Assembly: GCA_003250155.1 (NCBI GenBank)
Contig: QKHE01000131.1
Coordinates: forward strand, 1-45,103
Direction of reading: 5' to 3'
DNA from: Chloroflexota bacterium
GTDB taxonomy: Bacteria; Chloroflexota; Limnocylindria; Limnocylindrales; CSP1-4
DNA: 45,103 bases
Shown here: positions 24,902-34,410 of the stretch, piece by piece
Layout of the letters: the number at the start of each line of letters is the position of its first letter
How positions within the stretch are numbered: position 1 is the stretch's first letter
Program-made: the position numbers and the translations under genes
The notes under the pieces: generated by a model
Seen by the model: the letters and a program-made list of their open reading frames with translations, nothing else
What the model was told of the DNA's origin: nothing
Databases searched by the model: none

Positions 24902-26803
24902 ATGGCCGAGACCACCCCGGGCACGCTCGCGAGCTCCTACCGCAGCCACACCTGCGGCGAGCTGCGCGCGGCCGATGCCGGGTCGCCGGCGCGGCTCGCC
25001 GGCTGGGTCCACCGTCGCCGCGACCACGGCCAGCTGATCTTCCTCGACCTTCGGGATCGCTACGGCATCACCCAGGTCGTCATCGACGAGGGCGACTCGC
25101 CTGCGGCCCATGCCTCGGCGGCCAGGGTCAGGAACGAGTTCGTCGTAGCGGTCGCGGGGACCGTTGCGCGGCGGCTCCCGGGCACGGAGAACCCGCGCCT
25201 GCCGACCGGCGACATCGAGGTCCAGGCCGGCGCGATCACGATCCTCAACGAATCGAAGACACCGCCGTTCTACGTCAACGAGCCGGACGCGCCGATCGAC
25301 GAGGCGCTGCGCCTCAAGTACCGCTACCTCGACATCCGCCGCGAGCCGATGGCGGCGCGGCTCCAGCTGCGCAGCCGGCTCGTCCAGGCGATCCGCGAGG
25401 TCCACCACGTCCACGGCTTCGTCGAGGTCGAGACGCCGAACCTGATCAAGGCCACGCCCGAGGGCGCCCGCGACTTCATCGTCCCGAGCCGCCTCCAGCC
25501 GGGCGAGGTCTACGCGCTGCCGCAGAGTCCCCAGCAGCTCAAGCAGCTGCTGATGGTCGCGGGCGTCGATCGCTACTTCCAGATCGCCCGCTGCTTCCGC
25601 GACGAGGACCTCCGCGGCGACCGGCAGCCCGAGTTCACCCAGCTCGACCTGGAGATGAGCTTCGTCGACCAGGACACGGTCATGGATTTCGTCGAGACGA
25701 TGATCATCGACGTCAGCCGGGCGACGGTTCCCGACCGACCGGTCCAGGACGTTCCGTTGCCGCGGCTGTCCTACGAGGAGGCGATGACCCGCTACGGCTC
25801 CGACAAGCCGGACCTGCGGTTCGGCATGGAGCTGGTCGATCTCGGCCCCGCGCTGCGCGGCGCCGACGGCCAGCCGACATCCGGCTTCAGGGTGTTCGAC
25901 GAGACGCTCGCCTCGGGCGGCGTCGTCAAGGCCATCGTCGCCCCCGGCATGGCCGGCGCCTCGCGGCGCGAGACCGACGAGCTGGTCGAGCTCGCGAAGC
26001 GCTTCGGGGCACACGGCCTCGTCCACCTCGCCGTGGAGGACGCCGGGTCGGTGAAGACGCCGATCGCGAAGTTCATCGGGGACGACGGTGCGGAGCGGCT
26101 GGCCGGGGAGGCCGGCGCCACGCCCGGCGACCTGGTCCTCGTCGTCGCCGACCGGCCGAAGGTCGCCCACGACGTCCTCGGTCGGCTGCGCGTCGAGCTC
26201 GGGCTCCGGCTCGGGCTGGCCGACGAGAGCGCCCTGGCGTACTGCTGGGTCTACGGCTTCCCGATGTACGAGTGGGACGACGAGCTCGGCCGCTGGCACG
26301 CGACGCACAACCCGTTCTCCGGCGTCCTGCCCGAGGACGAGCCGCTCCTGGTGACCGCCTCGGGCGACCCGGCGAAGCCCTCGCCCGATGATCCGGCCGG
26401 CCGCGCTCGGGCGATGCAGTACGACGTCGTCCTCAACGGCTGGGAGCTCGGCGGCGGCTCGGTCCGGATCTGGCGCCGCGATCTGCTCGAGCGAAGCCTG
26501 GCCCTGCAGGGCCATTCGTTCGAGGGCATGCGCGAGAAGTTCGGCGCGATGCTCGAGGCGTTCGACTACGGCGCGCCGCCGCACGGCGGGATCGCGCTCG
26601 GCATCGACCGCTGGGCGGCCCTGTTCAGCAACCAGACGAACATCCGCGAGGTGATGGCCTTCCCGAAGACGCAGTCGGGCAGCGACCTGATGCTCGAGGC
26701 GCCATCGGTGCCCGAGCCGGAGCAGCTCGCCGAGCTCGGACTGCGGTTCGTCGGCGTGAAGCCGGGCAAAGCGCCCGCCGTCAATCCGGAGAGCGCCACC
26801 TGA
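24902..26803 (+). CDS. aspS: Aspartyl-tRNA synthetase, bacterial type (probably non-discriminating)
   Basis: A 633-residue bacterial-type AspRS. The N-terminal anticodon OB-fold has GWVHRRRDHGQLIFLDLRDR. Motif 2 is YFQIARCFRDEDLRGDRQPEFTQLD, motif 3 is GIALGIDRWAALF, and the GAD insertion domain lies in between (about 300-430). His42 in RRRDHG is the residue associated with non-discriminating AspRS; discriminating E. coli enzyme has Leu there. If so, the organism would charge tRNA-Asn with Asp and use GatCAB. The ORF track begins at 24854, but ATG 24902 starts the standard N-terminus and sits 9 bases after TACCAT. Its stop overlaps a possible CTG start of the next gene. Confidence 0.94.
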   Translation: MAETTPGTLASSYRSHTCGELRAADAGSPARLAGWVHRRRDHGQLIFLDLRDRYGITQVVIDEGDSPAAHASAARVRNEFVVAVAGTVARRLPGTENPRLPTGDIEVQAGAITILNESKTPPFYVNEPDAPIDEALRLKYRYLDIRREPMAARLQLRSRLVQAIREVHHVHGFVEVETPNLIKATPEGARDFIVPSRLQPGEVYALPQSPQQLKQLLMVAGVDRYFQIARCFRDEDLRGDRQPEFTQLDLEMSFVDQDTVMDFVETMIIDVSRATVPDRPVQDVPLPRLSYEEAMTRYGSDKPDLRFGMELVDLGPALRGADGQPTSGFRVFDETLASGGVVKAIVAPGMAGASRRETDELVELAKRFGAHGLVHLAVEDAGSVKTPIAKFIGDDGAERLAGEAGATPGDLVLVVADRPKVAHDVLGRLRVELGLRLGLADESALAYCWVYGFPMYEWDDELGRWHATHNPFSGVLPEDEPLLVTASGDPAKPSPDDPAGRARAMQYDVVLNGWELGGGSVRIWRRDLLERSLALQGHSFEGMREKFGAMLEAFDYGAPPHGGIALGIDRWAALFSNQTNIREVMAFPKTQSGSDLMLEAPSVPEPEQLAELGLRFVGVKPGKAPAVNPESAT

Positions 26804-26877
26804 GCGAGCGCTCGACGGCGCTCGGCGTCCTCGAGCCGATCACGCGCCATCCCCGGCTGGCGGCGCTCGGCGGGGCG

Positions 26878-27747
26878 ATGTGCATCGCCTTCTCCGGCAT
26901 CTTCTACCGCTACGCCGCGGTCGAGCCGTCGACCGCTTCGGTCTTCCGCTGCCTGTACGGCCTCCCGTTGCTGGCCGTCTTCGCGTGGTTCGAATACCGG
27001 CGCTACGGCTCGCTGTCGCGGCGCTCGATCGGCCTCGCCATGGTCGCCGGCGCGCTGTTTGCCGGCGACCTGACGAGCTGGCACCACGCCATCGAGGCGG
27101 TCGGGGCCGGCCTGGCGACCGTGCTGGGCAACCTCCAGGTCCTCGTCGTCGGCCTGCTGGCGTGGCTGATCCTCGGCGAGCGTCCGTCGCGGGCGGTGCT
27201 GCTCGCGGTGCCGATCGTGCTGGCCGGCGTGGTCCTGATCTCGGGCGTGCTCGATACCGGGGCCTACGGCTCGGATCCGCCGCTCGGGGTCGCGCTCGGC
27301 ATCCTGACCGCGCTGTTCTACGGCGGCTACCTGCTGGTCATCCGCCGCAGCGGCCGGGACGAGCGCCGGCCGGCGGGTCCGGTCACGGTCGCGACGGCCT
27401 CGACGGCGATCGTCGCCGGCGTAGCCGGGGTCCCGCTGGGAGAGCTGAATCTCACGCCGAGCTGGCCCGAGCACGGCTGGCTGCTCGCCTACGGGCTGAC
27501 CTCGCAGTTCCTCGGCTACCTGCTGATCTCGGTCTCGCTGCCGCGGCTGCCGGCCGTCATCACCTCGATCATCCTGCTGGCCCAGCCGGTCGCGACCGTC
27601 ATCCTGGCCCGGGTGCTGCTGGACGAGCAGCCCTCACCCGCGCAGCTCCTCGGCGTCGCCCTGGTCGTCGGCGGGATCGCCGCGGCGACCGTTCCGGTCG
27701 GCTGGTTGCGCGATCGCGCGATGGCGGCGGCCGCCACGAAACGCTGA
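26878..27747 (+). CDS. EamA/DMT-family transporter (start probably further upstream)
   Basis: A protein of 289 residues from ATG 26878 with two EamA repeats, about ten membrane helices in total; [36 protein letters not shown] and [30 protein letters not shown] are typical helix 3-4 segments of each half. Members export amino acids or other metabolites. The annotated ATG lies in the middle of the first helix ([21 protein letters not shown]), so the true start should be earlier. The frame is open upstream, but no ATG, GTG or TTG occurs before it runs into aspS; CTG 26800 overlapping the aspS stop as CTGA would restore the full helix. Otherwise the 74 bases after aspS are non-coding. Confidence 0.85.
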   Translation: MCIAFSGIFYRYAAVEPSTASVFRCLYGLPLLAVFAWFEYRRYGSLSRRSIGLAMVAGALFAGDLTSWHHAIEAVGAGLATVLGNLQVLVVGLLAWLILGERPSRAVLLAVPIVLAGVVLISGVLDTGAYGSDPPLGVALGILTALFYGGYLLVIRRSGRDERRPAGPVTVATASTAIVAGVAGVPLGELNLTPSWPEHGWLLAYGLTSQFLGYLLISVSLPRLPAVITSIILLAQPVATVILARVLLDEQPSPAQLLGVALVVGGIAAATVPVGWLRDRAMAAAATKR

Positions 27748-27777
27748 TCGACCAACCTGGCGCGGAGAGGATCAGCG
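27742..27777. terminator. Inverted repeat at the EamA / MobA-like convergence
   Basis: CGCTGATC (27742-27749) and GATCAGCG (27770-27777) are a perfect 8-bp inverted repeat around a 20-base loop. Each arm contains the stop codon of one of the two convergent genes. It lacks a U-tract. It plausibly serves both transcripts as a 3' structure. Confidence 0.45.
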
Positions 27778-28497
27778 CGGCTGGTCGGGGTCCTGGGCGG
27801 CCCGACCGTAGGGGGCGAGCGCGGGGCCGGCGAGCGGCGCGTCCTCGGGCAGGTCGGCCAACGGCGCGCCCCACTCGTGGGCGTGCGCGGCCGTTGGCTC
27901 GGGCGGGCCGTCGTAGGTCGGCAGCTCGGCGAACGGGATCGACAGGTCGTGGGTCACGCCCGGGTCGCCGAGATCGATGGTCCGTGACGGGACGCCGCCG
28001 GCCGCCAGGTCGTCGATGATCTCGTCCGGCATTCGCAACGAATCTCGCGTCACGGCATCGAGCGCTCCGGCGTGGGTGACCGGCAGCAGCACCGGCCAGC
28101 CAAGCTCGCCGTCGAACGCCGGCCGCAGCATCGAGCCCCGGTCGAGGCCGTGCGCCTCGATCAGCGAGGTGACGGTCTCCGGCCCGACCCAGCCCATCCG
28201 GGCCGGCCAGACGAGCGCCGCGGCGACGCCGCTGACGACGTTGCGGGCGACCTCGATCCCGCGCGAGATCTGGGCAACGGGCACGCCGTCGGGCTTGGGA
28301 ACCGGCTCGGCGAGGGTCGCCGACGTCCCGGCGAGGGCCGCCGCGACGGCGCCCTCCGGATCGAACGACACGACCACGATCGGCAGCGCGCCGCCGGCCC
28401 AGGCGGCGTCGGCAAGGCGGCGGACGACGGGTTGGCCGGCCGCGTCGGCGAGCGCGGATTCGGGGCTCGCGGCGAGGATCACGGCGGCGACGGTCAC
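27772..28497 (-). CDS. MobA/MocA-like nucleotidyltransferase homologue with eroded catalytic loop
   Basis: A 241-residue protein. The fold is that of the MobA-like NTP-transferases (molybdenum cofactor cytidylyl/guanylyltransferase group): [10 protein letters not shown] at the start, GWPVLLPV in the middle, and [24 protein letters not shown], which matches the end of MocA-like domains. However, the LAAGxSxRMGxxK loop that binds the nucleotide reads [17 protein letters not shown], so the Gly, Arg and Lys are lost. A further 50 residues form a Pro/Ala-rich tail. Start GTG 28497 is supported by TACGCT six bases upstream; the ORF-track start at 28521 would lie upstream of that box. Probably not an active transferase of the usual kind. 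Confidence 0.65.
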   Translation of the reverse strand: MTVAAVILAASPESALADAAGQPVVRRLADAAWAGGALPIVVVSFDPEGAVAAALAGTSATLAEPVPKPDGVPVAQISRGIEVARNVVSGVAAALVWPARMGWVGPETVTSLIEAHGLDRGSMLRPAFDGELGWPVLLPVTHAGALDAVTRDSLRMPDEIIDDLAAGGVPSRTIDLGDPGVTHDLSIPFAELPTYDGPPEPTAAHAHEWGAPLADLPEDAPLAGPALAPYGRAAQDPDQPR

Positions 28498-28503
28498 GGC
28501 CGG

Positions 28504-28509
28504 AGCGTA
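28504..28509 (-). promoter_or_regulatory. -10 box of the MobA-like gene (TACGCT, minus strand)
   Basis: TACGCT on the minus strand ends 6 nt before the GTG at 28497. It lies in a 35-base divergent gap, only 7 bases from the typA box on the other strand. Confidence 0.45.
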
Positions 28510-28516
28510 GCAGTGC

Positions 28517-28522
28517 GACAAT
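28517..28522 (+). promoter_or_regulatory. -10 box of typA (GACAAT)
   Basis: GACAAT ends 10 nt before ATG 28533. No Shine-Dalgarno. Its -35 region must lie inside the divergent MobA-like gene. Confidence 0.42.
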
Positions 28523-28532
28523 CCCGCGGCCC

Positions 28533-30431
28533 ATGACCAGCCTCAGCCCTTCTGTCGCGCGCGACGACATCCGCAACATCGCGATCGTGGCCCACGTGGA
28601 CCACGGCAAAACGACCCTCGTCGACGCCATGCTCCGCCAGACCGGCGCCTTCCGGGCGAACCAGGCGGTCGTCGACCGGGTCCTCGATTCGGGCGACCTC
28701 GAGCGCGAGAAGGGCATCACGATCCTGGCCAAGCAGACCGCGATCGACGTCGATGGCGTGCGCCTCAACATCGTTGACACACCCGGCCACGCCGACTTCG
28801 GCGGCGAGGTCGAGCGCAGCCTGCTCATGGTCGATTCGGTGCTCCTCTTGGTCGACGCCGCGGAAGGCCCGCTGCCGCAGACTCGCTACGTCCTCCAGAA
28901 GGCCATGGCCCGCCGCCTGCCGGTCGTCGTGGCCCTCAACAAGATCGATCGAGCGGACGCCCGCCCGGCCGAGGTCCTCGACGCCGTGTACGAGCTGTTC
29001 ATCGATCTCGGCGCAGATGACGACCAGATCGACTTCCCGGTCGTGTACACGAATGCCAAGGCCGGCACGGCCAGCCTCGAGCCCGGCGAGGCCGGCGTGA
29101 ATCTCGCCCCGCTGCTGGATCTCCTCGTCCGGGTGACGCCGGCACCTCGACACGAGCCGGGTCATCCCCTGCAGCTGCTCGTCACGAACCTGTCGGCCAA
29201 CGACTACGTCGGGCGGATGGCCGTTGGACGGATCAGGAACGGCTCGATCCGGATGGGCCAGCGGGTCGCGGTCGTCCGCGAGGAGGCCGACGACACCGCC
29301 GGCGCCGTCGAGCCGGGTCGGACCGTGACGCTGACGGGCGCGGTGACGAGCCTCCAGACCGCCCGGGGGATCGAGCGCGTCGACATCGAGGCGGCGACCG
29401 CCGGCGACATCGTCTCGGTGGCCGGGCTGCCCGACGTCACGATCGGCGACACGATCACCGACCCCGCGGATCCACGGCCGCTGCCGCGCCTCGACGTGGA
29501 TGCACCGACGCTGCGGATGACCTTCGGCGTGAACACCTCGCCGCTTGCGGGCCGCGACGGCCGGTATGTCACCAGCCGGCAGATCAAGGACCGGCTCGCT
29601 CGCGAGGTGCTCGGCAACGTCTCGATCGAGGTCCATCCCTCGGCGTCCGCCGACACCTTCGAGGTTCGAGGCCGGGGCGAGCTCCAGCTGGCCGTCCTCA
29701 TCGAGCAGATGCGCCGCGAGGGCTTCGAGCTGACCGCGTCGCGACCCGAGGTGATCCTGCGGCAGGGGCCCGGCGGGCTCCAGGAGCCGTACGAGCGGAT
29801 CACCGTCGACATCCCGCCCGACTACATCGGCGAGGTCCAGGCGGCCCTGGCCGGCCGGAAGGGCCGTCTGGAGCAGATGACGACCGATGCCGACGGACGG
29901 GTCCGCCTCGAGTACGTCCTGCCCGTCCGGGGCCTGATCGGCTATCGCGGGCAACTGCTGACCGAGACCCGCGGGACGGCGCTGCTGCACCAGATCGGCG
30001 AGGGCTATGGGCCGTGGGCCGGCGAGGTGACGCACCGAACCAGCGGCGTCCTGGTCGCCGACCGGCCCGGTACGTCCAACGCCTACGCGCTGTTCAACCT
30101 CCAGGAGCGGGCCGAGCTGTTCATCGGCACCGGCGTCGAGGTGTACGAGGGCATGGTCGTCGGCGAGAACTCGCGCTCGGGTGACATGGACGTCAACCCG
30201 ACGAAGGAGAAGAAGCTCACGAACATCCGGACCCATGCCCACGACGAGGCGCTCCGGCTCACGCCTGCGCGGCCGCTGACCCTCGAAGCCGCGCTCGAGT
30301 TCATCGCCGAGGACGAGCTCGTCGAGGTCACGCCGTCGTCGCTTCGGCTCCGAAAGCGCCTGCTCCCGAAGCACGAGCGCGAGCGGCAGCGTGGCCAGGC
30401 CGCGGAGCGGGAGCGCGCCCGCCCCGACTGA
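28533..30431 (+). CDS. typA: Translational GTPase TypA/BipA
   Basis: A 632-residue GTPase acting on the ribosome. G1 [10 protein letters not shown], the switch I region [14 protein letters not shown]3 [13 protein letters not shown] and G4 NKID in [12 protein letters not shown] are intact. Domain 2 (about 200-310), the EF-G-like domain III (about 320-400) and the TypA-specific C-terminal domain ([16 protein letters not shown], ending [19 protein letters not shown]) are complete. Length is close to the usual 600-615, with a short basic tail. Involved in ribosome assembly and stress or cold growth. Divergent from the MobA-like gene across 35 bases. Confidence 0.95.
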   Translation: MTSLSPSVARDDIRNIAIVAHVDHGKTTLVDAMLRQTGAFRANQAVVDRVLDSGDLEREKGITILAKQTAIDVDGVRLNIVDTPGHADFGGEVERSLLMVDSVLLLVDAAEGPLPQTRYVLQKAMARRLPVVVALNKIDRADARPAEVLDAVYELFIDLGADDDQIDFPVVYTNAKAGTASLEPGEAGVNLAPLLDLLVRVTPAPRHEPGHPLQLLVTNLSANDYVGRMAVGRIRNGSIRMGQRVAVVREEADDTAGAVEPGRTVTLTGAVTSLQTARGIERVDIEAATAGDIVSVAGLPDVTIGDTITDPADPRPLPRLDVDAPTLRMTFGVNTSPLAGRDGRYVTSRQIKDRLAREVLGNVSIEVHPSASADTFEVRGRGELQLAVLIEQMRREGFELTASRPEVILRQGPGGLQEPYERITVDIPPDYIGEVQAALAGRKGRLEQMTTDADGRVRLEYVLPVRGLIGYRGQLLTETRGTALLHQIGEGYGPWAGEVTHRTSGVLVADRPGTSNAYALFNLQERAELFIGTGVEVYEGMVVGENSRSGDMDVNPTKEKKLTNIRTHAHDEALRLTPARPLTLEAALEFIAEDELVEVTPSSLRLRKRLLPKHERERQRGQAAERERARPD

Positions 30432-30452
30432 GCCCGCCGAGCCTGCGGCCCA

Positions 30453-30480
30453 TTGGAGCTCGGAATCGGGCCCCTACAAT
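30453..30480 (+). promoter_or_regulatory. Promoter of the DUF1624-like gene (TTGGAG-16-TACAAT)
   Basis: TTGGAG (30453-30458), a 16-base spacer and TACAAT (30475-30480), which ends 6 nt before ATG 30487. This is the only promoter in the window with a recognisable -35 element. It predicts a leaderless transcript. Confidence 0.6.
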
Positions 30481-30486
30481 CGCGCG

Positions 30487-31680
30487 ATGAAGGGAGCGGG
30501 AGCTCGAGCGGCCTCCGGCTTCGACCCCGTGACCGGTCTCGCGCCGAGCCCGGAGGCGTCCGAAGGCGGCCCCGTCCGGGCGTTCGACCTCGCCCGCGGC
30601 CTTGCGATCCTCTTCATGATCCTCGTCCACGTCCTGTTCCACTGGGGCCGGCCCGAGACGTGGTCGACGCCGGTGGGCACCGTGGTCAGCTTCCTCGGTG
30701 GGCCGTTGGCGATGCCGGTCTTCATCTTCCTGATGGGCGCGTCGCTGGCGTTCTCGTCTCGCACCAGCTTCCTGTCGCTCGCGGCCCGCGCGCTGTGGCT
30801 CGTCTGGATCGGGTACCTGCTGAATCTGCTCCGCGGCACCATCCCGGCGACGCTCGCGATGGGCGTCGGGATCGTGACCCAGGAGCAGATCGAGCCGTTC
30901 ACGCCGTGGTGGCTGACCTCGACCGTCGACCTCCACCACGCGGTCGGCCTGTCGCTGCTGTCGATGGCGCTGCTGCGGCTCGTCGTGAGGCCCGGCTGGT
31001 CGTGGATCGCCGTCGGCGCCGGAATCGTCGTCATCACCCCCCTGGTCCGTGGCCTGGCCTTCGCAACGCCGCTGCTCGATGCGCCCCTGACGCCCGTCTG
31101 GGGCGACGCCCCGAACGTGTACTACGCGCTGTTCCCGTGGGTCGCCTATCCGTTGGTCGGGGCGGTCTTCGGGGTGGCGATCGCCCGGGCGTCCGACCGG
31201 GTGGCCACCTTCCGCCTGGCGGCCCTCATCGGCGTCGCCCTGTGCGCGATCGGCGGTGCCTGGATCCTCGTCGACCCACCCGGCTTCGACATGGCCACCT
31301 ACTGGCGCCAGCCGGCCCAGATGGCGGTCGGGATCATGGGTGTCGTGCTCGTGTGGACCTGGCTGTGCGACGTCGTGACGCGGCGGGTCCCGCCGAACCG
31401 GGCCTTCGATGCCGTGTACGGCTGGAGCGGCCGGGTCATCGCGATGTACTTCGCCCACTGGCTGATCGTGACCTGGTCGATCGGGTTGATCGGCTTCCGG
31501 TCGCTGTCGTTCGAGGCCGTGCTGGTCGGCATGGTCGTGGCGGTTGGACTGACGGTGTATGTCTCAAGAACGCGACAGCGGCTCGCCGCGCTGGCCTGGG
31601 TCCACGCACCGTGGGCGGCCTGGGCGCAGCGACGGTCGGCTGCGGAGCCGGCCATCGTCGCCGACGCCGAGCATGCCTAG
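30487..31680 (+). CDS. DUF1624/heparan-alpha-glucosaminide acetyltransferase-like membrane protein
   Basis: A 397-residue polytopic protein with about ten helices. Residues about 31-50 (RAFDLARGLAILFMILVHVL) are the signature first helix of the DUF1624/HGSNAT and acyltransferase-3-like superfamily, with the helix-1 His that serves acyl transfer in the human enzyme. The segment VYGWSGRVIAMYFAHWLIV later holds a second conserved His. Such proteins move acyl groups across the membrane onto sugars or lipids; the substrate here is unknown. The ORF track starts at 30391, but ATG 30487 sits 6 bases after a good -10 box. The stop codon TAG is used as part of the next -10 box. Confidence 0.75.
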   Translation: MKGAGARAASGFDPVTGLAPSPEASEGGPVRAFDLARGLAILFMILVHVLFHWGRPETWSTPVGTVVSFLGGPLAMPVFIFLMGASLAFSSRTSFLSLAARALWLVWIGYLLNLLRGTIPATLAMGVGIVTQEQIEPFTPWWLTSTVDLHHAVGLSLLSMALLRLVVRPGWSWIAVGAGIVVITPLVRGLAFATPLLDAPLTPVWGDAPNVYYALFPWVAYPLVGAVFGVAIARASDRVATFRLAALIGVALCAIGGAWILVDPPGFDMATYWRQPAQMAVGIMGVVLVWTWLCDVVTRRVPPNRAFDAVYGWSGRVIAMYFAHWLIVTWSIGLIGFRSLSFEAVLVGMVVAVGLTVYVSRTRQRLAALAWVHAPWAAWAQRRSAAEPAIVADAEHA

Positions 31681-31683
31681 AAT
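31678..31683 (+). promoter_or_regulatory. -10 box of iscS-mnmA (TAGAAT), built on the previous stop codon
   Basis: TAGAAT starts with the TAG stop of the acyltransferase-like gene and ends 6 nt before GTG 31690. The same arrangement occurs at comM/dprA. Confidence 0.52.
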
Positions 31684-31689
31684 CTGACC

Positions 31690-32883
31690 GTGCCGATCTA
31701 CCTCGATCACGCCGCGACGACCCCGCTCCGAGCCGAGGTCCTCGAGACGATGCTGCCGTTCTTCGGAGAGACGTTCGGCAACGCGAGCTCGCCGCATTCG
31801 TTCGGCCGGCGCGCCCGGATGGCGCTCGACGAAGCGCATGAGCGGATCGCGGCCCAGGTCAACGCCGGGCCGCGCGAGATCGTCATCACCGGCGGCGGCA
31901 CGGAGGCGCTCAACCTGGCGCTGAAGGGCGCGGCCTGGGCCGGCAAGGCACGGGGCCATCGAATCGTCACCAGCTCGGTCGAGCACCACGCCGTCCTGCA
32001 TTCGCTGCAGCACCTGGAGAAGTTCGGCTTCGAGGTCGTCAGCCTGCCGGTCGATCGGTACGGCCGGGTGGATCCGGGGCACCTCGAGGCGGCGCTCAAC
32101 GAGCGGACGATCCTCGTCGCGGTCCAGCTGGCGAACAACGAGGTCGGCACGATCCAGCCGGTGGCCGCGCTCGGCGAGGTCGTCCGAACGAAGGGCCCGA
32201 AGGGCTGCCTGTTCGCGGTCGACGCGATCGCCGGGGCGGCGTACCTGCCGATCGACGTCGAGGTCATCGGCTGCGACCTGCTCGCCGTGGCCGGCCACAA
32301 GCTCGAGGGGCCGAAGGGCGCCGGCGCGATGTACCTGCGCAAGGGCGTCCACATCCTCGCCCAGCAGCACGGCGGAACGCAGGAGCGGTACCGCCGCGCC
32401 GGCACCGAGGACGTGGCGTCGGCGGTCGGGCTGAGCGTGGCGTTCGAGCTGTCGGTCGCCGAGCGGGCCGAGACGGTCAAGCGGGTTCGCAAGCTCCGGG
32501 ATCGATTGCGCTCGGCCGTGCTGGGAGTCGAGGGCGTCGAGCTGACCGGGCATCCGCGCGATCGGCTGCCGAACCTGCTGTCGGTCGTCGCCGCGGATGC
32601 CGACGGAGCCGCGATCGTCACGAAGCTCGATCTCGCGGGCGTGGCCGCCTCCGTCGGCTCGGCCTGCACGACCGGCTCGACCGAGCCATCGCACGTGCTC
32701 ACGGCGATGGGCTACCCGGACGATGAGGCACGCGGCGCGATTCGCTTCTCCCTCGGCCGGACGACGACCGATGCCGAGATCGACGAGGCGATCGAGATCG
32801 TGTCGCGGGTCATTGCCGAATCTCGCGCCGCGGCCGCGGTTATCGCCGCCGACCCCCTCGGCCAGGGAGTGGCGACCGCGTGA
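31690..32883 (+). CDS. iscS: Cysteine desulfurase, NifS/IscS type
   Basis: A 397-residue class V aminotransferase that moves sulfur from cysteine onto its own catalytic Cys. [11 protein letters not shown] begins the protein; [18 protein letters not shown] and the PLP lysine Lys204 in [11 protein letters not shown] are present. The catalytic loop is [17 protein letters not shown] with Cys326. The region usually reading DAVQAAG is DAIAGAA, so the glutamine that contacts PLP in characterised IscS is replaced. Start GTG 31690 is set by the -10 box. Its stop overlaps mnmA in GTGA, which indicates that it is the dedicated sulfur donor for tRNA 2-thiolation; no iscU or other Fe-S assembly gene is near. 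Confidence 0.92.
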   Translation: MPIYLDHAATTPLRAEVLETMLPFFGETFGNASSPHSFGRRARMALDEAHERIAAQVNAGPREIVITGGGTEALNLALKGAAWAGKARGHRIVTSSVEHHAVLHSLQHLEKFGFEVVSLPVDRYGRVDPGHLEAALNERTILVAVQLANNEVGTIQPVAALGEVVRTKGPKGCLFAVDAIAGAAYLPIDVEVIGCDLLAVAGHKLEGPKGAGAMYLRKGVHILAQQHGGTQERYRRAGTEDVASAVGLSVAFELSVAERAETVKRVRKLRDRLRSAVLGVEGVELTGHPRDRLPNLLSVVAADADGAAIVTKLDLAGVAASVGSACTTGSTEPSHVLTAMGYPDDEARGAIRFSLGRTTTDAEIDEAIEIVSRVIAESRAAAAVIAADPLGQGVATA

Positions 32884-33998
32884 GCCGGGTGCTCGTCGCG
32901 ATGTCGGGCGGCGTCGATTCGTCGGTCGCCGCGGCGCTCGTCAAGGAGGGGGGCCACGAGGTCGTCGGCGTGTGGATGCGCCTGCACGACGTCGCCGACA
33001 GCGTCTCGGAGTTCAAGAAGAGCTGCTGCTCGCTCGACGCTGCCGAGGACGCGCGGCGGGTGGCCGGACAGCTCGGCATCCCGTTCTACGTCATGAACCT
33101 CGAGCGCGAGTTCGGCGCCGGCGTGCTCGAGCCGTTCCTCGGCGCCTACCTCGACGGCCGGACGCCCACCCCGTGCACCGACTGCAACACGACCGTGAAG
33201 TTCGGTGCGCTGCTCGGCCGGGCGCGGCAGCTCTACGCGTGCGACTCGGTGGCCACCGGCCACTACGCCCGCCGTGCCGAGGCCGACGACGGCGAAGCGT
33301 GGCTCCTGCGGGCCCGTGACGATGACAAGGACCAGACGTACTTCCTGTACGGCCTGCGGCAGGACCAGCTGGCGAAGGCCCGCTTCCCACTCGGCGAGCT
33401 GACCAAGCCGGAGGTTCGAGCGGTCGCCCGAGGCCTCGGCCTCGCCACGGCCGACAAGCCCGAGAGCCAGGGCATCTGCTTCATCCCCGACGGCGACGTC
33501 CGCGGCGCGCTTCGCAGCCGGGCCGGATGGTCGCCCGAGCCGGGGCCGGTCCTCGATGCCGACGGCGAGCGGGTGGGGGAGCACGACGGCGCGGCCGGCT
33601 ACACGGTCGGCCAGCGGCAGGGCCTCGGGGTCGCCCTCGGCGAGCCGCGCTACGTCTCGCGCGTCGACCCCGCTTCGAACATCATCACGCTCGCCCGCCG
33701 CGAGGATCTCGAAACGACGATGCTCGAGCTCGATGACGTGCGGTTCGTGGCCGCCCGCCCGCCCGACACCGCCTTCCGGGCCGACGTCCGGGTTCGCCAC
33801 CGCGGGGCGCTCGTGCCCGGCACCGTCCGCGAGGTCCCGGGCAGTGGCCCGCGCGACGGCAGCGGCCCGCGCGCCGGTCGCTGGGCCGTCGAGCTGGACG
33901 CGCCGGTCTGGGCCGCGGCGCCCGGCCAGGCGGCGGTGTTCTACGACGGCGAGCGCTGCCTCGGCGGCGGCCGCATCGCCGACCGGCCGGCGGCGTGA
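32880..33998 (+). CDS. mnmA: tRNA-specific 2-thiouridylase MnmA
   Basis: A 372-residue PP-loop ATPase making 2-thiouridine at wobble position 34. The P-loop is [12 protein letters not shown] (8-19). Catalytic cysteines are Cys102 ([12 protein letters not shown]) and Cys200 ([11 protein letters not shown]). [11 protein letters not shown] and [19 protein letters not shown] are family motifs. An N-terminal segment with [12 protein letters not shown] replaces the shorter loop of E. coli and is usual in several other phyla. A low-complexity [12 protein letters not shown] loop lies in the C-terminal beta-barrel. It is translationally coupled to the desulfurase upstream, so the two form a sulfur relay. 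Confidence 0.94.
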   Translation: MSRVLVAMSGGVDSSVAAALVKEGGHEVVGVWMRLHDVADSVSEFKKSCCSLDAAEDARRVAGQLGIPFYVMNLEREFGAGVLEPFLGAYLDGRTPTPCTDCNTTVKFGALLGRARQLYACDSVATGHYARRAEADDGEAWLLRARDDDKDQTYFLYGLRQDQLAKARFPLGELTKPEVRAVARGLGLATADKPESQGICFIPDGDVRGALRSRAGWSPEPGPVLDADGERVGEHDGAAGYTVGQRQGLGVALGEPRYVSRVDPASNIITLARREDLETTMLELDDVRFVAARPPDTAFRADVRVRHRGALVPGTVREVPGSGPRDGSGPRAGRWAVELDAPVWAAAPGQAAVFYDGERCLGGGRIADRPAA

Positions 33999-34014
33999 CG
34001 GGCAAGCCGCGGCC

Positions 34015-34410
34015 GTGATCCTGGGACCGGCGCCGGTCCTCGCCGCCGTTGTCGGCCTGTTCCACGTCTCGGCGTACGTCTTCATCCGGGGTCGGGCGGG
34101 CGCTCGCCTGCCGTTCCTGCTGCTGGCCGGCATCCTCGGCGCGTGGGCCGGCGACGCCGTGGGCGCCCGCCTCGGCGACCCGCTGACGATCGGCGACTTC
34201 CACGTCCTCGCGGCGTCGTTCGTGGCCTGGCTCGGGATCGCCCTCGTGGCGATCCTCGCGATCCTCGCTCCCGAGCGACCCCGCGAGACGCGAGCTCGCG
34301 CCTCGCTCGGGCGGCGAGTCCTCGCCGGGCTGGGCCGGTCTGATCCCGGCGATGGAGAAACGGAGCCGCCCCCACCCGACACGACGATCCCACCCGAGGC
34401 TCGACCGTGA
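34015..34410 (+). CDS. Small membrane protein, three helices, unknown function
   Basis: A 131-residue protein starting with GTG 34015, 16 bases after mnmA. Hydrophobic segments occur at about 1-22 (ILGPAPVLAAVVGLFHVSAYVF), 30-48 and 58-82 (FHVLAASFVAWLGIALVAILAIL), followed by a charged, Pro-rich cytoplasmic-looking tail. I do not recognise a family. The ORF track starts it at 33556 inside mnmA, which is in the wrong frame. Strong GC codon bias and the GTGA overlap with the next gene support a real cistron of the mnmA operon. Confidence 0.6.
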   Translation: MILGPAPVLAAVVGLFHVSAYVFIRGRAGARLPFLLLAGILGAWAGDAVGARLGDPLTIGDFHVLAASFVAWLGIALVAILAILAPERPRETRARASLGRRVLAGLGRSDPGDGETEPPPPDTTIPPEARP

